From positions 36,184,894 to 36,248,893 of the forward strand of contig CM020618.1 in NCBI GenBank assembly GCA_009829735.1: a stretch of 64,000 nt of DNA, given 5' to 3'. Both the position numbers and the translations under genes were made by a program. Below are positions 1 to 9,094 of this stretch, piece by piece (the stretch's first letter is position 1; every line of letters begins with the position of its first letter). A model generated the notes under the pieces. It was not told where the DNA came from. It searched no databases and was given only the letters and a program-made list of their open reading frames with translations. Source of the DNA: Pyropia yezoensis (Eukaryota; Rhodophyta; Bangiophyceae; Bangiales; Bangiaceae).

Positions 1-2
1 GA

Positions 3-1568
3 GGCCAGGCAACTCGGGTTCCCGAGGTGCCGACGCCTGAAGTACCATCTTCAGTGGTGGAAGCTATGACCGCACAGGTAACTGCGAGCCTACTGAAGCG
101 GATGGAGTCCGATGAGTTTGCTCATCAACTGGCTAAGCGACTGGATATCCAGGACGCTGACACGGAGATCGTCAACGAGGTCTTCCGGTCGGTTCTTACT
201 CCGGAACATTATCGTTTGGAGGACCGCTCTACCACCGTATCGGAATCGATGCGTAATACGTCGCATCGGGCGATCCGCTCTATGCAGACCCTTTTGAAGG
301 GAGTCCCTATGTTCGGGGGGCCGAACGGACGCCCGTTGGCAGTCATCGGCTTCTTGACTAGCTTCAAGGCAGCCGCAGACAAGGCGCTCGTTAACGAGGG
401 GCTGGCCCTGGAGATCCTCCCGTTCTTTGTTGATGAACGGGTGCGAGGCATCCTTCGCCAGGCGTCCCCGATGCCGGGAATGAGGGTTGCGGCCACCCCC
501 ATGGATTACCGTGGGATTCTCAAGGAGCTGCTGAGCAGTTACCTCAGTGAGGACAAGTGCGAGGACCACTACCGGGCCCTGCGCACTGCCACCGCCCAGA
601 GCTGGGAGGATGAGGAGATGTTCGGACGACGGATTCAAGAGCTAGACTACGAGCTGGGGAAGCTTCTCGGAGAAGGGCAGCTACGGGCCATCCTGTTCGC
701 AGGAGTATCCAACTACGTGCGGATATCCGCACGGGGCGCCAACACGGCACGGACGAACTTCAGTCGACTGATGCATATGTGCAAGTCCCTGGGGGACGCC
801 TACCGGGTGCTTCACCCGGAGTGTGCTCTTGCCTCAAAGCCCAAGGGTGAGGGGAGCAAGCTCAATCTTACACCGGTACCGAGGCAAGACGAGATGGAAC
901 GGAAGGCCGCACCGGTACTGGTGGCCACCGAGTACGCCCCCACGGGCGAGAAGGAACCACTGGTTGACCAGCAGGGCCACCTGCTGTTACCGGCTACGCC
1001 GGTGATTGATGAGCAAGGTACGGTAGCGTACATCGCTCCGGCGGGGACCCAGCTCCAGGTCAGCGAGGGCACGGGACGTCGCGTCCCGTACGTACGGACT
1101 ACGGGGTACTCCCCGGTGACGGGTAACCCTCACCAACCCTTGCCAACATGGGCGGTGCGCACGGAGGCACCTCCGCAGATTGCGGGCCGACCCAACCGGT
1201 TGGGGGAGTCCATGCTCCGGTTGACCCAAGGACCCAAGGCCTACCAGGGAGCAGGCACTCGGGCGCCAGAGGGAGGCAACCGCAGCTACGGGGCTACCAT
1301 GATGCGATCTCAAGGGGGGACCGGCACGTCCGGATGTATGTTGTGTGGGGATCCCCAGCACTGGGTGTCTTCCTGCCCACTCATCCCCGAGGAGTCTCGG
1401 CGGGCCGCGGCGCAACGCAAGGCATCCACCGGGGGGTATCCCGCTAGAGCACCCGGACCCGCACCGGGTAGGCAGCCAGCTCCAGGTGGAGTACTGGCCG
1501 TCGAGGAGGCACCTCCTCAGCCGGATGTCCCGGCTGACAGCACCCTACCAAGGGCGGGAAACGAGTAA
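3..1568 (+). CDS. gag: Gag polyprotein, outer family-1 copy (5' end outside window)
   Basis: Structural (capsid/nucleocapsid) protein of the outer element, readable in frame from base 3 to the TAA at 1566-1568. It matches the last two thirds of the full-length gag at 2257-4440 with scattered substitutions and no frameshift, so only the N-terminal part is missing. Near the C-terminus it keeps a zinc knuckle of the form C-x2-C-x4-H-x4-C (CMLCGDPQHWVSSC). A GGGAAAC heptamer lies at 1556-1562, six bases before the end of the stop codon's upstream Glu codon, as in the intact copies. The reading frame looks intact although the element's pol is broken. Confidence 0.9.
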   Translation, partial: GQATRVPEVPTPEVPSSVVEAMTAQVTASLLKRMESDEFAHQLAKRLDIQDADTEIVNEVFRSVLTPEHYRLEDRSTTVSESMRNTSHRAIRSMQTLLKGVPMFGGPNGRPLAVIGFLTSFKAAADKALVNEGLALEILPFFVDERVRGILRQASPMPGMRVAATPMDYRGILKELLSSYLSEDKCEDHYRALRTATAQSWEDEEMFGRRIQELDYELGKLLGEGQLRAILFAGVSNYVRISARGANTARTNFSRLMHMCKSLGDAYRVLHPECALASKPKGEGSKLNLTPVPRQDEMERKAAPVLVATEYAPTGEKEPLVDQQGHLLLPATPVIDEQGTVAYIAPAGTQLQVSEGTGRRVPYVRTTGYSPVTGNPHQPLPTWAVRTEAPPQIAGRPNRLGESMLRLTQGPKAYQGAGTRAPEGGNRSYGATMMRSQGGTGTSGCMLCGDPQHWVSSCPLIPEESRRAAAQRKASTGGYPARAPGPAPGRQPAPGGVLAVEEAPPQPDVPADSTLPRAGNE

Positions 1569-1576
1569 GAGGAAGG

Positions 1577-1668
1577 ATGACCGGGGGGCGCTGGGGTAAC
1601 CCAAGCAAGCCACCCCGGAGTACCGCGGGGAAAGCCCCACGGCGAGCGCGTTTGAGCCGGCGCCGCAT
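1577..1668 (+). pseudogene. pol: Pol N-terminus, outer family-1 copy, split by insertion
   Basis: The first about 30 codons of pol in the -1 frame relative to gag. They end at CGCCGCAT, where the LTR of the inner element starts; the same protein resumes at 21851 after the duplicated CGCAT. The segment before protease is basic (many Arg and Lys). Confidence 0.85.
1664..1668. repeat. Target-site duplication CGCAT, left copy
   Basis: CGCAT directly precedes the LTR starting at 1669 and recurs directly after the LTR ending at 21850 (21851-21855). Removing one copy and everything between restores the pol reading frame of the outer element, which shows that the whole 1669-21850 block arrived in one target site. 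Confidence 0.93.
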
Positions 1669-2031
1669 TGTAGCAATATGGTTGTCCGTATTGTGACCCT
1701 AATAATAGGGGGGCTACTTCTAACCCTTAACTTTCAATTTGATAGTTCGTACTGGTCACGGTATCTATAAGTTACGTATGACCAGAGGGACTTGCATCTT
1801 GGGGTGGAGGGTAGTTAGTAGTGTCTCCGAGGGTTTATAACGAGGGGGCCGGTGGCGAATCCACCGCCGGCCAAGGTAGAACAACAAACCCCTCCCATTT
1901 GGGCTCCCATCTTGGTCCCGTGGCTTGCGCTCCAAGGACAGCAACCTTGGCCTCCCGGTGACGTTGGTGCCGATCCCCCTTGGTGAGTGTTCCCTGAGAG
2001 TGGACGCGCGACGGATCCCTATTGTGCTACA
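1669..2031 (+). repeat. 5' LTR of inner family-1 element
   Basis: 363 bp with the inverted termini TGTAGCA...TGCTACA. The same sequence ends the element at 21488-21850 (about three substitutions by eye) and recurs at 12131 (cut by the gap) and 29501-29863. TATA-like stretches CTATAAG (about 1765) and TTTATAAC (about 1834) are candidate promoter elements, unproven. Confidence 0.95.
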
Positions 2032-2032
2032 T

Positions 2033-2050
2033 TGGTGGAGCAGCAGGGGA
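2033..2050 (+). other. Primer-binding site (PBS)
   Basis: TGGTGGAGCAGCAGGGGA begins two bases after the LTR. The leading TGG pairs with the CCA end of a tRNA primer for minus-strand synthesis. The implied tRNA acceptor 5' strand is GGAGCAG; I cannot name the tRNA. The same 18 bases follow the 5' LTR in families 2 and 3. Confidence 0.88.
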
Positions 2051-2256
2051 CGGGTTTCCGTCACCCTTGTGGTGACGCCGTCTTCGGCCCTGGCACACGG
2101 ATAGGGATCCGGTCCTTTTCTTGTACTCGTGGTGTTGCGACCTGATCGATTGTGTTGAGCTTTTACCTGTCACTGTGACCTACTGTTACTCTCCCCAATC
2201 TACCCCCTCGCTCTCTTATTCGTGGTGGTCGTTGCGTCGGTTGACTGATTGTGACT
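2051..2256 (+). other. Untranslated leader of family-1 element
   Basis: About 200 bases between the PBS and the gag ATG. No ORF or RNA gene is seen. It presumably carries packaging/dimerisation signals, which cannot be recognised by eye. Confidence 0.5.
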
Positions 2257-4440
2257 ATGTCTACCCAAGAGACGGGGAACGTTCAAGATGACGGATCGGC
2301 GTCGACGCCGACTCCGGAGGTGACTACGGGAACCGGGATCGGGAACCCGATCGACAACATTGAGACGCCAATGCTTTCCGGTGCCGGATCGACGTTTGGC
2401 ACGGCTCGGACGGCAGGAGGCGGGGGCCCGCCTCAACTGTCGTCGACCGACCTCACTCCGCCGCCTCCTTCACCAGGGGATTCCCTGATGGCATCATTGG
2501 CCCGCATCGAGGCCCTGTTTTCCGGGCTCGACGCCCGTCAAGATCGGACGGAGGACGCAATGGCAGTGTTGATGTCAACACGGCACACGACGGGACCCCG
2601 TCGTGTTCCTCCCACACCGGTACGGTTCGAACCGGCCGGACTACTTTCGGAGTCCACCAGGGTCAATCCCGGGGTTGCTACTCCTGGACAACCCCCGGAC
2701 ACAATGGGGTATGGGTCCGACTCGTCGGCAGAGTTGGAACGGAGTCACACGGAGCGATACGCTCGGAGCACCCGAAGCGGACTCCGCGGACACGACCCGG
2801 CAGATACGTACGCCGGGGGAGAGTCGGTTATGGGGGGAGGGGGTACCCTCTCGCAGTACCCCCACGACGAAGGAGGCCCGGCAACTCGGGTTCCCGAGGT
2901 GCCGACGCCTGAAGTACCATCTTCAGTGGTGGAAGCTATGACCGCGCAGGTAACTGCGAGCCTACTGAAGCGGATGGAGTCCGATGAGTTCGCTCATCAA
3001 CTGGCTAAGCGACTGGATATCCAGGACGCTGACACGGAGATCGTCAACGAGGTCTTCCGGTCGGTTCTTACTCCGGAACGTTATCGTTTGGAGGACCGCT
3101 CTACCACCGTATCGGAATCGATGCGTAATACGTCGCATCGGGCGATCCGCTCTATGCAGACCCTTATGAAGGGAGTCCCTATGTTCGGGGGGCCGAACGG
3201 ACGCCCGTTGGCAGTCATCGGCTTCTTGACTAGCTTCAAGGCAGCCGCAGACAAGGCGCTCGTTAACGAGGGGCTGGCCCTGGAGATCCTCCCGTTCTTT
3301 GTTGATGAACGGGTGCGAGGCATTCTTCGCCAGGCATCCCCGATGCCGGGAATGAGGGTCGCGGCCACCCCCATGGATTACCGTGGGATATTGAAGGAGC
3401 TGCTGAGCAGCTACCTCAGTGAGGACAAGTGCGAGGACCACTATCGGGCCCTTCGCACTGCCACCGCCCAGTCCTGGGAGGATGAGGAGATGTTTGGACG
3501 CCGGATCCAAGAGCTCGACTACGAGCTGGGGAAGCTCCTCGGAGAAGGGGAGCTACGGGCCATCCTGTTCGCAGGAGTACCCAACTACGTGCAGATATCC
3601 GCACGGGGCGCCAACACGGCACGGACGAACTTCAGTCGACTGATGCATATGTGCAAGTCCCTAGGGGACGCCTACCGGGTTCTACACCCGGAGTGTGCCT
3701 TGGCTTCGAAGCCCAAGTGTGAGGGAGGCAAGCCCAGTCTTACCCCGGTACCGAGGCAAGAGAAGGTGGAACGTAAGGCCGCACCAGTACTGGTGGCGAC
3801 CAAACATACCCCTAGTGGTGAGGGTGACCCTCTAGTCGACCAACAGGGCCACCTGTTGCTACCGGCGACGCCGGTGATTGATGAACATGGTACGGTAGCG
3901 TACATCGCCCCGGCTGGAACCCAGTTCCAGGTCAACGAAGGAACGGGACGGCGCGTCCCGTATGTGCGGACTACGGGGTACTCCCCGGTGACGGGTAACC
4001 CTCACCAACCCTTGCCAACATGGGCGGTGCGCACGGAGGCACCCCCGCAGATTGCGGGCCGACCCAACCGGTTGGGGGAGTCCATGTTCCGGTTGACCCA
4101 AGGACCCAAGGCCTACCAGGGAGCAGGCACTCGGGCGCCCGAGGGAGGCAACCGTAGCTACGGGGCTACCCCGATGCGACCTCAAGGGGGGACCGGCACG
4201 TCCGGATGTATGTTGTGTGGGGATCCCCAGCACTGGGTGTCTTCCTGCCCACTCATCCCCGAGGAGTCTCGGCGGGCAGCGGCGCAACGCAAGGCATCCA
4301 CCGGGGGGTATCCCCCCCGAGCACCCGGACCCGCACCGGGTAGGCAGCCAGCTCCAGGTGGAGTACTGGCCGTCGAGGGGGCACCTCCTCAGCCGGATGT
4401 CCCGGCGGACAGCACCCTACCAAGGGCGGGAAACGAGTAA
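2257..4440 (+). CDS. gag: Gag polyprotein, family 1 (full length)
   Basis: Full-length Gag of 727 residues, which forms the cytoplasmic virus-like particle and packages the RNA. I chose the ATG at 2257; the frame is open six bases further up but only through a GTG. Residues 1-220 are low-complexity (Thr/Pro/Gly-rich) and probably disordered. The middle (about 220-480) is the conserved capsid-like part shared with all copies here. A CCHC zinc knuckle (CMLCGDPQHWVSSC) sits near residue 652, followed by a Pro/Ala-rich tail. The frame ends GGA AAC GAG TAA, overlapping a GGGAAAC slippery heptamer that gives access to pol. No lesion seen. Confidence 0.92.
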   Translation: MSTQETGNVQDDGSASTPTPEVTTGTGIGNPIDNIETPMLSGAGSTFGTARTAGGGGPPQLSSTDLTPPPPSPGDSLMASLARIEALFSGLDARQDRTEDAMAVLMSTRHTTGPRRVPPTPVRFEPAGLLSESTRVNPGVATPGQPPDTMGYGSDSSAELERSHTERYARSTRSGLRGHDPADTYAGGESVMGGGGTLSQYPHDEGGPATRVPEVPTPEVPSSVVEAMTAQVTASLLKRMESDEFAHQLAKRLDIQDADTEIVNEVFRSVLTPERYRLEDRSTTVSESMRNTSHRAIRSMQTLMKGVPMFGGPNGRPLAVIGFLTSFKAAADKALVNEGLALEILPFFVDERVRGILRQASPMPGMRVAATPMDYRGILKELLSSYLSEDKCEDHYRALRTATAQSWEDEEMFGRRIQELDYELGKLLGEGELRAILFAGVPNYVQISARGANTARTNFSRLMHMCKSLGDAYRVLHPECALASKPKCEGGKPSLTPVPRQEKVERKAAPVLVATKHTPSGEGDPLVDQQGHLLLPATPVIDEHGTVAYIAPAGTQFQVNEGTGRRVPYVRTTGYSPVTGNPHQPLPTWAVRTEAPPQIAGRPNRLGESMFRLTQGPKAYQGAGTRAPEGGNRSYGATPMRPQGGTGTSGCMLCGDPQHWVSSCPLIPEESRRAAAQRKASTGGYPPRAPGPAPGRQPAPGGVLAVEGAPPQPDVPADSTLPRAGNE
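4428..4434 (+). promoter_or_regulatory. Candidate -1 ribosomal frameshift site GGGAAAC (gag-pol)
   Basis: The heptamer is in the X-XXY-YYZ register of the gag frame (G GGA AAC), then GAG and the TAA stop. Slipping back one base leads into CGA GTA AGA GGA AGG ATG, with no stop, in exactly the pol frame. GC-rich DNA downstream can pair (CCGGGG near 4453 with CCCCGG near 4490). The same heptamer stands at the same place in the outer copy (1556-1562), the second copy (13794-13800) and in family 2. Confidence 0.75.
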
Positions 4441-4448
4441 GAGGAAGG

Positions 4449-7400
4449 ATGACCGGGGGGCGCTGGGGTCACCCAAGCAAGCCACCCCGGAGTACCGCGG
4501 GGAAAGCCCCACGGAGAGCGCGGTTGAGCCGACGCCGCATCAACCCCCGGGTACACCTTCCGGCCCCGACGACACGGCGTCAGGGGATTGATGACCAACC
4601 TCCGAGGTTGGGAGGAGAGGACGGGAAGCCCCGTCACGTTGAACCAGACAAGGGCCCTGTTCAGGATGCCCGAGCTACACCGGATATCGGTGTAGGACAT
4701 GTGTTGTTTACCTTGAAGAACTTCAAGGTATCAGCCACCCTGGGGGTTGACCCCCAGTCGACACGATCGTACTACCCTGTACTGGACACAGGGGCTGGAC
4801 CCAACCTTATCCGGAAGGATACCCTCCCGGACAAGTGGCTTCCACGAGTCAGAGTGACTCGGGGACCCACCATCAAGGACGCGAATGGTCGACTCATTCG
4901 TACGACCGCAGCGATGTCGCTGCAGGTTACCATCGGGGATCTCACCACGGAAGTTGACTTCCTGGTATGTGAAACGCTATCGGTGCCCTGCATACTGGGA
5001 TGCACCTTCATCAACGTTCACGTTGATGCAATCCGGCCAGGCCGGAGGACCGTCGAGCTTCAAGAAGCCGACGGGACGAAGCGAGGACACACGGCTATCG
5101 TCAGGGACCTGACGCTACAAGGAAGCCACGTTAACGTGGCTGAGGTGTACGCAAGCGTCGAGCCGAAGACACTTCGGTTGGCCAAGCGAGCTCGCTTTGA
5201 GCCGTTGTCAGAGACAGTCCTCCCGGTTAACTGCGACCTCGCAGGCATCTGCAGAGTCCAGTCCAACCTACGGACGTACAAGCGCCATGGGTTGACCATG
5301 GCCAACGGTCTCATAGACCTCCCAGCAGGAGGGTCGTCCCTCCTAGTGATGGCGAACTACCGCCGTAAGGCAGTCACCCTCCCGAAGGGAACTATCCTCG
5401 GGATTGCCGAACTCTACGAAGGAGATATCCTTACCCCTGATAAGGAAGGTCAAGTGGAACCACTTGAAGTACTGGCGGTCGGCGAGACCACCGAGCGACA
5501 GCAACCCGATGACGGGAAGCCTAACCCATCGGCGGCTCCGGCGGACCTGCCGCCAAAGGACCAAGAGGCTTTGAAGGCACTGGCCGAGGCTGACCTCGAC
5601 CACCTTCCCCCTTCGGTAGCCGAAGGGGTACGACGGATGCTAAGAAAGCATGACGTTATGTGGACAGGCGGGGCCTTGGGGACCATTGGGGCAACCCAAC
5701 ATCGTATAGACCTGGTACCAGGCGCACGACCCGCCCGCTCACAACCGCACCGAGCGGGACCTATGCAACGAGAGATCGTTGATGGAGAAGTGAAGAGGAT
5801 GAGTGAAGCTAAGGTGATCCGACCTTCGATGTCGGAATGGGGTGCCCCAGTCGTTATTGTGCCGAAGAAGGATCAAACCCCTCGGTTTTGCATCGATTAT
5901 CGACGCCTCAACTTGGTTACCAAGAAGGACTCATACCCTTTACCAAGGATGGATGAATGCATCGACTCCCTGGGGGAGGCTACGGTGTTTACCACCATCG
6001 ACTGCAATGCCGGATACTGGCAGATCCCGGTGGCGGACGAGGATATCCCCAAGACGGCATTCGTCTGTCACAGTGGAGTGTACGAGTTCCTAAGGATGCC
6101 CTTCGGATTGTCCAACGCCCCCGCTACATTCCAGCGGGCTATCGACATCATACTGTCTGGGGTGAAGTGGCGTAACTGCCTAGTGTACCTCGATGACGTC
6201 ATCGTCTTCTCGCGTAACATGGATGACCATGTACAACATGTTGACGAGGTACTCACCCTCTTGAGGAACGCCGGGGTAACCCTGCGTCTGAAGAAGTGCG
6301 CCTTCTTCCAACAGACGGTCGAATATCTGGGCCACCAGATAACCCCTGGTAAACTAGGGGTACTCGAAGCCAATACCCGGGCACTCCGGGATGCCCGGTT
6401 CCCTAACACCCAGACGCAGCTCAAGAGCTTCCTGGGAATGTGCAATGTATACCGACGGTTCGTCAAGGACTTCGCTCGGATAGCTAAACCGTTAACGGTT
6501 CTTACGAGCAGTACCTTACCCAAGGTACTCCAACCCCCTTCGCCTAGCGAAGAGGAGGCATTCGAGTCGCTGAAGCGAGCCCTACTAGCCCCACCCGTCC
6601 TTGCGTTACCGCATAGACGGGGTACCTTCGTCATCGATGTCGATGCGTGTGATACACAAGTGGGATGCACCCTGTTACAGGGAGAGACGTTGATCGGTAC
6701 CGATAACGTTATCCCGGACCTACGTCCGGTAGGGTACTTCAGCCGGACACTCAACCCGGCTGAGCGGAACTATAGTGCCACCGAGCGTGAATGCCTCGGA
6801 GTTATATGGGCAGTGCAACTGCTCCGTCCATACCTGGAAGGCTCTAGGTTCATCGTGAGGTCCGACCACGAACCCCTACGATGGCTCCTCAACCTTGGTG
6901 ACAAGGATTCCGATAGCCATGGGAGGCTAGCCCGATGGAGGCTGAAGATGGCCGAGCACGACTACCGCACGGTGTATAAGGCTGGGTCAACCCACCACCT
7001 CGGAGACGCGTTGTCTCGACTCGACACCCCGAGCGGGGATACCCGCCCGGTGGACGAGGACATCCCGGTGGTACCGGTGTGCATGGTGGGTAATGCTACC
7101 CAGGGTATGGCTGACCATACCATGGCACACCTTGCGTGCCCATTGACCCTCGCGGACTTCCGCGAGGCACAGGCCAACGACGATGACTGTAGACGTCATC
7201 GTGCTAACCTCCTGGCCGGTACGGCCGGCATCTTCTCCGAGAACGAAGACGGACTCATATACCGGCGGGCACCCGCCGATGGACGACATCAAGTCGTGGT
7301 TCCCGTGTCCTTACGGCAAGCCGTCATGAAACGAGAACATGAGAACCCTACAGCCGGACACCCGGGGGGTTCACGTATGTTCGCAGCAATGCGAAGGTTC

Positions 7401-8615
7401 TTCTACTGGCCAGCAATGGCCGTCGACGTGGTCGACCACGTACGGGGATGCCACCCCTGTGCACGTAACCGCATGAGTCTACATAGGCGGGCGTCTGCCA
7501 TGAAGCTATTCCCACCTGATGGGCCCAACGAGCAAGTCGCTATCGACATACTCGGGCCACTTCCGATAACGGAAGAAGGGAACAAGTACATCCTGGTCAT
7601 GTCTGACCGCTTCACTAAGCTGTCACGAGCGGCAGCCATCCCGAATGATACGGCATACACGATTATGAACGCAGTGGTTGACCACTGGATCAGTGCATAC
7701 GGAGTCATGAAGCAACTCCTCTCCGATAACGGAGCAAACCTTACGTCGGCATTCTGCACTAAGGTCCTGGGCATGTTCGGTATCGAACCACGTCGGGCAT
7801 CCGACTACCACCCGCAGTCCAACGGGCAGGTGGAGCGGTTCAACCGCACCATCGTCAAGATGCTACAGTGCTACGTGGCAGAGCACACGAACACTTGGGA
7901 CAGGCTTCTGTCCGTACTCACCCTGGCATACAATGCCAGGCCACATCGGAGTACCAACATCGCCCCACTGGAATGGGTCATGCCACTAGGCGTCGGTAAC
8001 CTGACGCTGCCACCCGGCAGGTGCACTCGGTATGATACACCGAAGGGCCGACCCGCCGAACGCATCCACCTAGCTTGGTTGGCCAAGCTATCGTGGATGA
8101 TTCCTAAGCTCAAGGGTGCCCTTGACAGAACACAACTTCGGTATAAGAAGAACTTCGACGCCCGACTACGGGTGCGCAACGCAACCCTGGTAACAGGTGA
8201 CTGGGTCTATATCAGACACCAGAAGTTCCGAGGGAACAAGCTTATGCAACCGGTCAAGGGACCGTACCAGATCCTCCACAGAGATGACCACTCTGTTATC
8301 TTACACTCCGATACGGAGATCCAACGCATCAGTATGAATGATGTCACACCTGCTCCGAAGCCGGAACAGCCTCAGCCGGTACCGGCTGGGTTGCTACATG
8401 AAGCTCTTACAACCCACCGGTCGGATGACCCGGTGGGACCGGATGGGATTCCATACCAAGTAGAGAGCGTGGTCGGACACACCGACCCGGACATACCAGG
8501 ACCCTGGTACGTCAAGGTTATGTGGGTCGGATACGACTCACCCACCTGGGAACAGGCGGCGAATATACCCCGCCAACTCCTCATGCCGTACATGAGGCGA
8601 CGACGCCTACTGTAA
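4449..8615 (+). CDS. pol: Pol polyprotein, family 1 (PR-RT-RH-IN-chromodomain)
   Basis: Polyprotein of 1388 residues from this ATG, though it is probably made as a Gag-Pol fusion by -1 frameshifting at 4428. Domains in order: aspartic protease with DTGAG near residue 113; reverse transcriptase with FCIDYRRLN near 479 and the catalytic YLDD near 580; RNase H from about 726 (DVDACDTQVG) to about 850; integrase with an H-x6-H...C-x2-C zinc module near 963-1005 and a D,D-35-E core (Asp about 1032, DNG about 1092, Glu about 1127); and a C-terminal chromodomain from about 1334 (YVKVMWVGYDSPTWE). The order RT-RH-IN plus chromodomain marks a Ty3/gypsy chromovirus. All catalytic motifs are present, so this copy looks functional. 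Confidence 0.96.
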   Translation: MTGGRWGHPSKPPRSTAGKAPRRARLSRRRINPRVHLPAPTTRRQGIDDQPPRLGGEDGKPRHVEPDKGPVQDARATPDIGVGHVLFTLKNFKVSATLGVDPQSTRSYYPVLDTGAGPNLIRKDTLPDKWLPRVRVTRGPTIKDANGRLIRTTAAMSLQVTIGDLTTEVDFLVCETLSVPCILGCTFINVHVDAIRPGRRTVELQEADGTKRGHTAIVRDLTLQGSHVNVAEVYASVEPKTLRLAKRARFEPLSETVLPVNCDLAGICRVQSNLRTYKRHGLTMANGLIDLPAGGSSLLVMANYRRKAVTLPKGTILGIAELYEGDILTPDKEGQVEPLEVLAVGETTERQQPDDGKPNPSAAPADLPPKDQEALKALAEADLDHLPPSVAEGVRRMLRKHDVMWTGGALGTIGATQHRIDLVPGARPARSQPHRAGPMQREIVDGEVKRMSEAKVIRPSMSEWGAPVVIVPKKDQTPRFCIDYRRLNLVTKKDSYPLPRMDECIDSLGEATVFTTIDCNAGYWQIPVADEDIPKTAFVCHSGVYEFLRMPFGLSNAPATFQRAIDIILSGVKWRNCLVYLDDVIVFSRNMDDHVQHVDEVLTLLRNAGVTLRLKKCAFFQQTVEYLGHQITPGKLGVLEANTRALRDARFPNTQTQLKSFLGMCNVYRRFVKDFARIAKPLTVLTSSTLPKVLQPPSPSEEEAFESLKRALLAPPVLALPHRRGTFVIDVDACDTQVGCTLLQGETLIGTDNVIPDLRPVGYFSRTLNPAERNYSATERECLGVIWAVQLLRPYLEGSRFIVRSDHEPLRWLLNLGDKDSDSHGRLARWRLKMAEHDYRTVYKAGSTHHLGDALSRLDTPSGDTRPVDEDIPVVPVCMVGNATQGMADHTMAHLACPLTLADFREAQANDDDCRRHRANLLAGTAGIFSENEDGLIYRRAPADGRHQVVVPVSLRQAVMKREHENPTAGHPGGSRMFAAMRRFFYWPAMAVDVVDHVRGCHPCARNRMSLHRRASAMKLFPPDGPNEQVAIDILGPLPITEEGNKYILVMSDRFTKLSRAAAIPNDTAYTIMNAVVDHWISAYGVMKQLLSDNGANLTSAFCTKVLGMFGIEPRRASDYHPQSNGQVERFNRTIVKMLQCYVAEHTNTWDRLLSVLTLAYNARPHRSTNIAPLEWVMPLGVGNLTLPPGRCTRYDTPKGRPAERIHLAWLAKLSWMIPKLKGALDRTQLRYKKNFDARLRVRNATLVTGDWVYIRHQKFRGNKLMQPVKGPYQILHRDDHSVILHSDTEIQRISMNDVTPAPKPEQPQPVPAGLLHEALTTHRSDDPVGPDGIPYQVESVVGHTDPDIPGPWYVKVMWVGYDSPTWEQAANIPRQLLMPYMRRRRLL

Positions 8616-8693
8616 CAACCCAACCGACACCGACTTCGGCTGTTGGGGGGTGAGGCTTATACCTACTAAGTAGGGTGTGACATGGTTATGGCA

Positions 8694-8911
8694 GACTTAG
8701 GTTTCTAAGTCAAATCAGACTTAGGTTTCTAAGTCGAACCAAGCTTAGGTAACTAAGTAGAGCTAAGCTTAGGTAACTAAGTAAAACCTGAACCTTAATA
8801 AGTTAACTTAAAGGTAAAGGCTAACCTCGATAATATCGAAGTAACTAGGGGGCTTACACGGGAGGATGACCTCCCAAAGCCAAGACACAAAGTGAGGGAG
8901 GATAACCTCCC
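8694..8911. repeat. Hairpin-rich zone: 4 x 24-bp tandem inverted repeats and further stem-loops
   Basis: Four units start with CTTAG at 8696, 8720, 8744 and 8768, exactly 24 bases apart. Each is an inverted repeat with a 4-base loop (for example GACTTAG-GTTT-CTAAGTC). They are followed by TCGAT-AAT-ATCGA (8827-8839) and two GGGAGG-4 nt-CCTCCC stems (8860-8875, 8896-8911). A further stem CAGTGGGT-AG-ACCCACTG is at 9096-9113, at the end of the antisense ORF. The zone lies between the converging 3' ends of pol and the antisense ORF. A role in ending transcription from both sides is inference. Confidence 0.85.
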
Positions 8912-9094
8912 CAAGCATGAACCAACCGGAAGAAGTTGGACGGGAGGCAAGGCACCACTGAGCCAGAAGGGGTACTCCCCAGGGCAGCAAACAGAGGCAA
9001 GCAATGCCCCCAGCGGGGGATGAGTTTATACTCACTACTACCCGGCTACCATAAGGGTTGCCGGGGCCCTCTCCCGCCCAAACAATAGCATTCC

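Larger units (their letters stand above)
1..1668 (+). mobile_element. Family-1 chromovirus, outer copy, left part
   Basis: This is the 5' side of an older family-1 Ty3/gypsy element that starts outside the window. It holds most of gag and the first codons of pol and stops abruptly at the TSD CGCAT (1664-1668), where another family-1 element begins. The remainder resumes at 21851 and runs to its 3' LTR at 29501-29863. The assignment rests on near-identity of gag with 2257-4440 and on pol codons that rejoin across the insertion (Arg-Arg-Ile-Asn). Confidence 0.93.

Noticed and set aside
2251..2256. Start of family-1 gag at 2251
   Set aside because: The codon there is GTG; the first ATG in frame is 2257.
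4449..4451. ATG eight bases after the gag stop as the true start of Pol (termination-reinitiation)
   Set aside because: It is possible in family 1, but family 2 has no ATG at the equivalent place while the slippery heptamer is shared by both, so frameshifting explains both families. The ATG coordinate is kept only as a conventional start.
8694..8781. The 24-bp repeats as a CRISPR-like array
   Set aside because: There are only four units, the whole unit including the spacer part is repeated, each unit is itself an inverted repeat, and the array lies inside a eukaryotic retrotransposon with no cas-like genes.
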